Shown here: positions 57,168 to 64,000 of the stretch, piece after piece
Numbering within the stretch: position 1 is the first letter of the stretch
Layout of the letters: every line of letters begins with the position of its first letter
Assembly: GCA_030340625.1 (NCBI GenBank)
Contig: JAOPHQ010004277.1
Span: forward strand, 62,001 to 126,000
Direction: 5' to 3'
From: Merluccius polli
Taxonomy: Eukaryota > Chordata > Actinopteri > Gadiformes > Merlucciidae
Length of the DNA stretch: 64,000 bases
Notes under the pieces: generated by a model
Seen by the model: the letters and a program-made list of their open reading frames with translations, nothing else
What the model was told of the DNA's origin: nothing
Database searches by the model: none
Position numbers and translations under genes: made by a program

Positions 57168-57321
57168 GACAGGTGGACCCAGGCTCATTAATCTAGTGAT
57201 GCCTTATTAGCAGGCAGTCGGCCTGCTGATAAAAGATGTAACTCAGTGCTTTGTAGTGCACTATGTCAGCACGGCTCACACACACATACAAAACACTCGC
57301 TGTGCAGAAAACTAACTGGGC
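57168..57321. other. Spacer
   Basis: Right flank of the 51-bp minisatellite and short unrecognised sequence. Confidence 0.4.
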
Positions 57322-57985
57322 ATTAAACACAAATCTTAATCAAACTTAATCAAAAGTCAATGAGTAAATGCGTATAATAACAAATACAGCGCTGGTGTCA
57401 CAAAGAGCTTTGCCTCCTGAGAAGTTCTGCTGATTGTGAGCCCTGAGTCTCTGGTCAGTGGATACTTTGTATACAAAAATTCAGCTCCGGGGCATAATCT
57501 CATGAGCGGGTATATGGATACTTTATGGTTGCCGAGGGCAAGTCCAGGAAGGATGACAAACATCATGAATGGATCTATGGATACTTTAGAGTCACAAGGG
57601 CTAGTTCAAGAAGGATGCTGACCATCATGAGTGGACCTATGGATTCTTCATGGTCACAAGGGGCTAGTTCAACCAAGGGGTATTTGACCTCCCATGTCTT
57701 TTCGTGGGGAAGCTTGAGCCGAATGACGTCACCAAGCGCTCTGGTTAACATGGCTCTCAGTCTCAGGCAGTAGCGTTTATCACCTGCTACTCCCCTGGGC
57801 ATTTCGTTACATCTGGGTGCGCAAGGGATTCTCTCTGAGGGGAGGGGGAGCACCTATAAACAATGTCCACTGTGTCTGGTTTTCTGTGAGGGGAGGGGGG
57901 AAGCACTGATAAACAATGTCCAGTATGACCTTGTTATTCTGGCTCTAAGTAACCATTTGGGCCTTTTAGCATTCTGAATATTTCA
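57322..57985 (-). mobile_element. Truncated LTR of the ERV-A family
   Basis: Matches the ERV-A LTR (33176-35294, hAT removed) from TTAATCAAACTTAATCAAAAG to GAATATTTCA. The part next to the primer site is missing. It has no hAT, so it shows the uninterrupted form of the sequence. Confidence 0.8.
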
Positions 57986-58096
57986 ATATATTTTCAATAT
58001 ATGCATACAATATATCGTGTTCAATACATGTTTCAATATATGTTGTCAATAAATGTTGCAATAAAGTTTTCAATAAATGGTTTCAATATACTGTAT

Positions 58097-58870
58097 TGTG
58101 GCGACCGGTGCGGGAGGAATGAGACAGGAGCCCAGGTTTACATGTTTACGCAACTCCCGTGCCCCATACACCGCACGACCCCGGGAGTTGCCTTTATTTG
58201 TACTGTTGTTAAAAAACAAGTATTTGACGGACGATGGAGAAAAAGAGAAGAGGCCAATACAACGAAGGAGGTTTCACCTATGTGTCTGAGTTTATTCAAC
58301 AATTACCAATTACCACATCTGATCAAATGAGCACAGAGTGTGAAGGGCACATAACCGAATAGTACTATAAGTTCCCGAGAGAACTGAGGCACCCCTGCTT
58401 AGAGCCTGCCTCCGGATAAGTGCAATGAAGGAAGTTCAGGTCTTTCTTTATATAATCAGCAGTTTTGCTCCCTGTGTCGACCCCCCCCTTCTTGCCGATC
58501 AGGAGGTTCAGTTCCCTATTGATGTTCTAGATGGAGGTGAGAGGTGAAGTCTCCATCACCGGCCTTTTCTGTTGTCTGGTTTCAGTTCCTGTTTTTCAGG
58601 GGGGTCGAGTTCACTGTCATGTGTTTTGTCCGCTTAATGCGTGCAATATGGATCAGCTGATCACAAATCAATGTGTTGTTTTGCCACATGTACTGCTGAT
58701 GTCACTTGTTTTGTACATTAAAGACGTGGACTTTGTCCATCATGTGTGTGTTGATCCTTTTCTCATCAGTCCCTTTGTTCACTATGTGAGTGTATTTTAA
58801 TAGTCAATTGGTTCTTTTCCTATAACAATAATACAGCAATTCTTTTAGGGGGGCCAATTTTCCAACAACA
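58097..58870 (-). mobile_element. 3' LTR of ERV-C
   Basis: The minus strand starts TGTTGGAAAATTGG and ends CACCGGTCGCCACA. TATATAAAG near 58450 is a likely TATA box, and CAAATAAAGGC near 58195 a poly(A) signal, both in minus orientation and in the right order. The purine-rich GAGAGGGA lies just upstream. The 5' LTR is outside the window. Confidence 0.75.
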
Positions 58871-59162
58871 ATCCCTCTCAAGTGCTCTTCAGGAGCACTT
58901 TCACACGTTGGGAAATTACTCTTAGAATAGGACACATAGGTGTTTTTCCTCAAATATTTCTCCTCCACGCCGAGGGGGGAACCTCACCTTATGGGCGAGT
59001 AAAAAACCCACTTCTCGACTCGAATCTCTGAGCGCATTCACCCGTGGCAGGAATACAATTATCAATGTACAATCATAATTATCATCATCATCATCGTCGT
59101 CATTGTGAGGCAGTTTTCGTCGTCGTTGTATCCAGTTATCAGGTAATCCCTGATTTTGTTAA

Positions 59163-59345
59163 CACATAATCACTTGGGTTATCATACTCATTATGTCATA
59201 TACTTTTCAACATATAATCAGTCAGGTTATCATACTCATTATGTCATATACTTTTCAAAATATAATCATTCAGGTTATCATACTCATTTGGTCATATACT
59301 TTTCAACACATAATCATTCTGGTTATCATACTCATTTGGTTAGGC
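59163..59345. repeat. 46-47-bp tandem repeat in ERV-C 3' UTR
   Basis: CATAATCATTCAGGTTATCA + TACTCATTATGTCATATACT + TTTCAA, four units. Confidence 0.9.
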
Positions 59346-59514
59346 ACTTCAACAATATAGAATATATGTGTTAGTGGGGCAGGGGATAGTCCCCTACTTT
59401 TCTTCAGTCCTCATGGGCGGCCGCCCGAATAGGCTTCCTTTCATCCTGATTTTATAGCTCGGCTGATTAAGGAGTTGACCTATGAGTAAGGACTAGTGGT
59501 ACGCATTTTGCACA

Positions 59515-60297
59515 TCACCCCATGTAGACATTTTCCCAACTGTGGGATTCCCTCTCCTCCGTTGGGTACAGCAGCATCTGTAGGTTTTTTTCACTTTCAG
59601 CGGTGATGGCACGATTGATTAGTTTCACAATTAGCGCACGCATACAAGGTATGCCACAACACCCGCATGTAATCAAAATGGCAGAGAATACAGCGATAGA
59701 CATAAACAGGGACATCATGAATGCTTTCCATCTCCCAAATACTCCTGTGAACCATTCCTCAAGGGGGTTCTCTACCCCAGAGTCCTCAGCCATCTGATTG
59801 GAGAGGGCTCTCAACCCTGCTAAGGCCTTCGTAACAGAACCATCGGGAGCGGTGTTATTGGGAATGAACGTACAGCACTGGTCTTCAAACATGGCACATA
59901 CCCCACCCTTCTCAGCTAGGAGCATATCTAGTGCCAGTCGGTTTTGAAACGCCATCAGGGATGTTGCTGCTAATTGCTCGGAGAGACCCGTAACGGCGTC
60001 TCTGGTCCGGTTTGATAGCTTCTGCACATTGTAATGTATGTAGTTAATCCGATCAATGTTTTTGTTAGGGGTCACGGGGAACAAGGCAGATATTATGGGG
60101 AGATTCTCGAATCCGGCCGCGATTTGGTCTACTAGTTTGTACTCGTTGGGGACTCCGCGAGGGACCCCTATGCTATCGATCCAAGTATCTCGGTCGGCGG
60201 CATCCCATTCGCTACCGGCATGCCGCTTCTTTCTACCTCCTTTGGTGGCAATTGCGGCAATCTCTGTTGGTCCGACCATGGTTATAGGAACGACCAA
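59515..60297 (-). pseudogene. env: Env transmembrane subunit of ERV-C
   Basis: Open frame of about 260 codons; the listed first codon is TTG and the frame is really the continuation of SU. It has a furin-type RKKR site, then a heptad-rich coiled coil (about residues 65-110), an immunosuppressive-like segment, the CAMFEDQCC CX6CC motif of gamma-type TM (covalent link to SU), a membrane span (about residues 195-215, MSLFMSIAVFSAILITC) and a cytoplasmic tail of about 40 residues. TM mediates membrane fusion in intact viruses. This part has no stop, but the gene is broken upstream by an insertion, so the full protein cannot be made here. Confidence 0.85.
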
Positions 60298-60339
60298 TCT
60301 GACGAGAGTACATCTACCATTCCAGGTCGAGGGTAAGGT

Positions 60340-61100
60340 TAGCAGTAAGGTTATAACAATCAGCTTCCACTTTAAGCTTAGTTATAATTAATTCGAGAGC
60401 TAATGTGATCTATTTACTAAGATCCGGTTAGTAGAGGAGATTCGGTTTGTTGAGCCTTTAAAGCCCTCTTCACCCTGACAAGCAGATGCACTAAATAGAA
60501 AACTTAAATGAATGATAACAACAATTTATTAGGAATACAAAGCAATTCTTAAAGCAATCAGTGTCCAACTCAAACAAGGCCTCCTTAAACAGCCCGCATA
60601 GTCCAAATGAAATGTCCAAAAACCCAAGAATATGTCCTCCCTTCAAAATGCAAAAATATAAATCAGGAACAGCAATGCATTGCAAAAATGGAAGAAAAAG
60701 GGTCCAAAAGAATCGAACTCACCGGACGCAGAACGGGGAATGAGTAGTCCGGCCTAGAGTTCGATTTCCAGTCCTCCGCTCAATAGTTATGGTCCTCACT
60801 TCATTGAATTCCTTAACATTCGATCGAAACGGAAACACCACAAAAAAGAGCTAAATGCTTTGCTACTGGAGACAACCAGGATCCTCTCGCCTTTCTTTCC
60901 ATCCCCTCAGCATTTTCCCCTTTCCTCCATTTTGTCCTCCCCGCCCCCAAACAATTCTCTCCTTTGTTCCCTAGGCCACACCCCTCCACCTGTGATCTTG
61001 GCTGCCCCCAGAGGACACAGGCAACAGGAAACTATGCATAGCCCCAAAGTAAAAGCATGGGTAACAGGGATAGAATTACTCACACTTGTGGCAGTGTCAC
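60340..61100 (-). mobile_element. Insertion in env with 5-bp TSD, LTR-like
   Basis: AAGGT is at 60335-60339 and 61101-61105, and env-like sequence stops and resumes at these points. The insert has AATAAA on the minus strand near 60520 but no canonical TG...CA ends, so it may be an unusual solo LTR or another element. Confidence 0.6.
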
Positions 61101-61145
61101 AAGGTAGTTGGACCACACAGCCAATACAGGTCCTTTCGCCCTATG

Positions 61146-62456
61146 CTAAGCCGGGTGACATTCGCCGGTCGTGGCACAAAGGTTCTCCGCCAGTTTCCCA
61201 ACAGTCTTAGTATTTCCTGACTCATCTCTATCGCGCTGAAGGCAGGTATAGTTGCTACCTCCTATTTTGAACGCAGGGGCAATAGAATTATTTAGTCCAG
61301 GAGGGAACACACTACTCAGGGTGGCGCAGTTCGCTGGGTCTTTCTTCATAAAGAGGGCTATGGCACATCGGCTTCCTACAGGGTTGGTTGCTGGATTCAT
61401 GCTAATGGGGGTACTGACTAAGAGGGGCCTAGCTGCCGCGCAAGCTACACAATCTTCCATGCCCACCCCCCGAGCGGATGCTATTATCCATCTTAACCAT
61501 TGATTATTGGATGGGCCATTGGTCATTAGGAGAATTGTATCTGCAGTTCCCATAGTGTCGAGATTGAAGGTGGTTACCCCGTGTCGGGGAGGGCCTCCTT
61601 TACTTTGGAGAGAGGAAAAAGCGTTATTTTTCTTGGAACTGCGAGAACTTGCTTTATTTTTAGCGACGGGGGGATTTAACAACCAAATTTTGATTAGGCC
61701 GGTAGGATCGGTTCCGGTTTGAACTACTCTTAGAGCAAGGTATAACGTATTGTTTTCTTTCCCAGACGCCGCGCCGTCTTTGACGTAGGGATTGGAGGTG
61801 ACTTTTTCTAACGTGAGGAATATATCTACCCCTCCTCTGGTATGGGTACGTGCGATTGATCCTGATCTTTGGAATAGGTGGGTTCTTGCATACCGAGGTC
61901 GTTCTTTGACATGATCGCCCCCCTCCCGAAGTCCCCCTGTTCCCCACAACAGTGTCTCCCAACCGCCACACCCCACGCGCCGAGGGTATACGTTGGGGTT
62001 TCCCACAAAACTAGGGTAGCTATCACACATATACACTTCGTAGTCTTTCCAGGCAGCCGGGTTTCCGCCACAGTTTATAACATCACACAGATCAAACTTG
62101 AATACCGTACTGCTGCCCATGATGTAGTCCAGGGTAATACCTCCATACTTCTTCACGCAGGCATCGTTGCCAGGGTCTTTGTTGGGGCCTACTTGTCGTC
62201 GTCGTCTCGGAGGTCTCGGATAAAAGGGGGGGGGATTTGGGGATGATGGGGTCGTAGTTGGGGGCTCGTCTTCGGGGGTGATGTTATAGGTGAGGTTGTA
62301 GGTGAAGGTGTAGTTGTGTATTCTCCTGCTTCCGGCGAGGCACGCCACCAGGAGCATGACCCACCCTAACACGAGGAAGCAGGCCGTCACGAGGGCAGCC
62401 GTGGTCTCCCACTTGCTAGTGCAGATTGGGGGGGGTGGACGGGGTTGGGGAGCCAT
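61146..62456 (-). pseudogene. env: Env surface subunit of ERV-C
   Basis: ATG at 62456 lies just after the pol end, the usual overlap. A hydrophobic segment at residues 18-42 (TAALVTACFLVLGWVMLLVA) serves as signal anchor, with N-glycosylation sites NYT and NLT soon after. A basic RPPRRRRQ stretch lies near residue 85. CVAC (about residue 335) is the CxxC of gamma-type SU that pairs with the TM cysteines. The frame ends at a stop near 61146, earlier than the SU end, so a frameshift precedes the insertion at 61100. Together these breaks inactivate the gene. Confidence 0.8.
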
Positions 62457-62539
62457 GGTGACCCTGGTCTGGATCTTCGGGTGCCTCTCCGGCGGTGTCC
62501 TGGAGGCACCGGCTGGTGTCGTGTAGGCTGTCAGCTCCA

Positions 62540-64000
62540 GGGTGGTCGGCCTTCCGGAGTCGGGTCAGGTGGTGCCACTTCCGGCCGTGTGGGGTGTCGA
62601 GGGCGGCTGAGAAGGGGGTGGCCAGTCGGACTTGGTAGGGCCCTTTCCACCTGGGACCTGGGAAGGTTCGTTATGCAGCTTTGACCCACACCCACTCTCC
62701 TGGTTGGACCGCCGGGCTCGCCTCCTTCTTCTCCTGGGTGGTGATGTCTAGATGGAATGGTTGTTCATAGTCGGGGGCCTGGAGTGCTGCAGCTTCGTGT
62801 AGGCTTGTTTTTAGGTGTTCAAAGGCCTTTTCGGCTGGCTCCGTCCATTCAAGTTTGGCTTTCAGGTTTCTGGCACCCTGGGCTGTGATCATCCCTCTCA
62901 GTTCTGCTGTCTTCTCGGTGTAGTCTTGCACATACTGTCTGCTGTAATTGCACAGCCCTAAGAAGGCCATCATCTGTTGAACGGTGTTTGGTTTTGGGTG
63001 CTGCAAGATGGCCGTCTTTGATTCCTCGGTCATCCCTCTCACGTCTTCTCCTATCCTCCGTCCAAGGAACACCACATGGGGTTGGGCGAGGTGGAGTTTT
63101 TCTTGTTTGCATTTGTATCCGGCGATGGCCAGGGTCTGGAGGACTCGCTCTGTTCCCTGGAGGCACTGTTCTTTGGTTTCTCCGGCGACGAGGATATCAT
63201 CTACGTACTGGACGATCACCACTCCTTCAGGGACGTCTATGGTCTGGAGGTCTTCTCGGACGAAGCCGTTGAAAATTGTTGGTGTGCTTCGATACCCTTG
63301 GGGCATTCTAGTGTAGGTGAGGTGTTCTCCTTGCCATGTGAATGCAAATATGTCTCGGGATTCTGGGGCCAACTGGACGCAGAAAAATGCATTTGCTAGA
63401 TCAATGGCTGAGAACCACTTGTGTTGAGGCCCCACGTGGTGTAGGGCTACTTGGGGGTTTGGTACTTTCTCCACAGGTCCTGCGGTTCTTTCATTTACTT
63501 CGCGGAGATCGTGGGCCATGCGCCAGGTCTTTCCATCTGCTTTCTTGACTGGGAGTATGGGGGTGTTCCAGGCGGACTGGCTGGGTACCAGTACCCCTGC
63601 TTCTTTGAGCCCTTTGATGGTCTTTGAGATCCCTTCTTCAGCTTCTGGACGTACCCTGTACTGCACCTTCCAGCAAGGCGTACATCCTTCTTTTATTGGG
63701 ATGGTGGATTCATGATGAGTTAGTCCCACGTCGTATGGGCCCTTGGCCCACAGGTGTTGTGGGAGCTTTTGGAGCATGGTTTCCACGTCGAGGTCCATCT
63801 CTGTAGGAGGTGGGGTAGGAGGGACGATACTTTGTCTGGTAACATGCTGCCCCACCCCTGTCGTTGTCCTTTTTAGGGTGCTTATCCGGATCATCTTCCC
63901 CCCTTTCTGGCGATGGATCAGGGGGTTCTTGGTAGGTCGCCACTCGCTCTGGATTGCTTCTTTGATCATGGGACCTAGGCTGGAGGCGAAGCGGTTAGGG
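62540..64000 (-). pseudogene. pol: Pol of ERV-C: reverse transcriptase joined to integrase end
   Basis: The frame is open to the right edge (first ATG at 63969, but it continues upstream). RT shows LREVNERT, FSAIDLANAFF, TRMPQGYRSTP and the catalytic VQYVDDIL, then FLGRRI and the connection LGLCNYSRQYV. Near 62735, after FHLDITTQ, the sequence jumps to SPAVQPGEWVWVKAA, an integrase C-terminal motif. RNase H and the integrase core are missing, an internal deletion of more than 1 kb compared with the usual Pol. A TAA at 62671-62673 interrupts the integrase end, which continues in frame to about 62540. Confidence 0.85.

Larger units (their letters stand above)
58097..64000 (-). mobile_element. 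ERV-C: gamma-type endogenous retrovirus, 3' half
   Basis: Reading leftward from the edge: pol (partial, internally deleted), env SU overlapping its end, a 0.76-kb insertion, env TM, a 3' UTR with tandem repeats, and the 3' LTR. The gamma-type class is supported by YVDD in RT, CxxC in SU and CX6CC in TM. Gag and the 5' LTR are outside. Confidence 0.85.

Noticed and set aside
63076..63399. Plus-strand ORFs across pol
   Set aside because: Antisense of the reverse transcriptase frame.

Overview
The window looks like nuclear DNA of a teleost, probably percomorph, fish. I infer this from the mobile elements (L2/Rex-type LINE with an SGNH ORF1, ISL2EU with THAP transposase and YqaJ gene, Kolobok, several hAT families, PIF/Harbinger, gamma-type and tRNA-Trp-primed ERVs), a 5S-derived fragment, dense microsatellites and the absence of compact genes. 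No intact host gene was found. It is best read as nested transposons with a few gene fragments. Boundaries below rest mainly on target-site duplications (TSDs), terminal inverted repeats (TIRs), paired LTRs and one paralogous empty site, all read by eye.

Layout. 1-2450: broken coding sequence of an unidentified large protein with an OTU-like cysteine motif. 2.5-12.2 kb: mostly non-coding, with a 5S-derived fragment, a solo LTR (6844-7705), an L2 3' end that has an empty paralog at 11.5 kb, and a second LTR/MITE nest. 12.2-18.2 kb: a Kolobok element with a hAT MITE inside, directly followed by a 4.55-kb long-TIR element full of CA-rich satellite, which holds a hAT, a second hAT-like element and a TA-flanked element. 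18.2-23 kb: an AT run beside a hairpin, a MITE copy, a 35-bp tandem array and a Harbinger element with a Myb/SANT-like ORF. 23.07-29.15 kb: a near full-length LINE on the minus strand, split by a hAT.

30.2-35.3 kb: the 5' part of a minus-strand ERV (LTR, tRNA-Trp primer site, leader with a 66-bp tandem array, gag-position ORF), hit by a solo LTR and a hAT. 36.67-49.49 kb: a plus-strand ERV with paired 403-bp LTRs, a GGAT TSD and a tRNA-Trp primer site. Its interior holds a solo LTR of its own family, an ISL2EU transposon (THAP-DDE transposase facing a SWIM-YqaJ-PHD gene) and another dispersed repeat. 49.785-57.159 kb: a 7.4-kb hAT-bounded insertion with two left termini and one right terminus, flanked by a matching 8-bp TSD. 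It carries an 18S rRNA fragment, an EGLN1-like MYND finger ORF, a Gypsy fragment, a MITE and a decayed hAT transposase. 57.3-64 kb: a truncated LTR, then the 3' half of a minus-strand gamma-type ERV (LTR, Env TM and SU split by an insertion, internally deleted Pol) running off the right edge.

The parts work as mobile-element modules rather than a host pathway. The most unusual is the composite hAT at 49.8-57.2 kb, which looks like gene-fragment capture.
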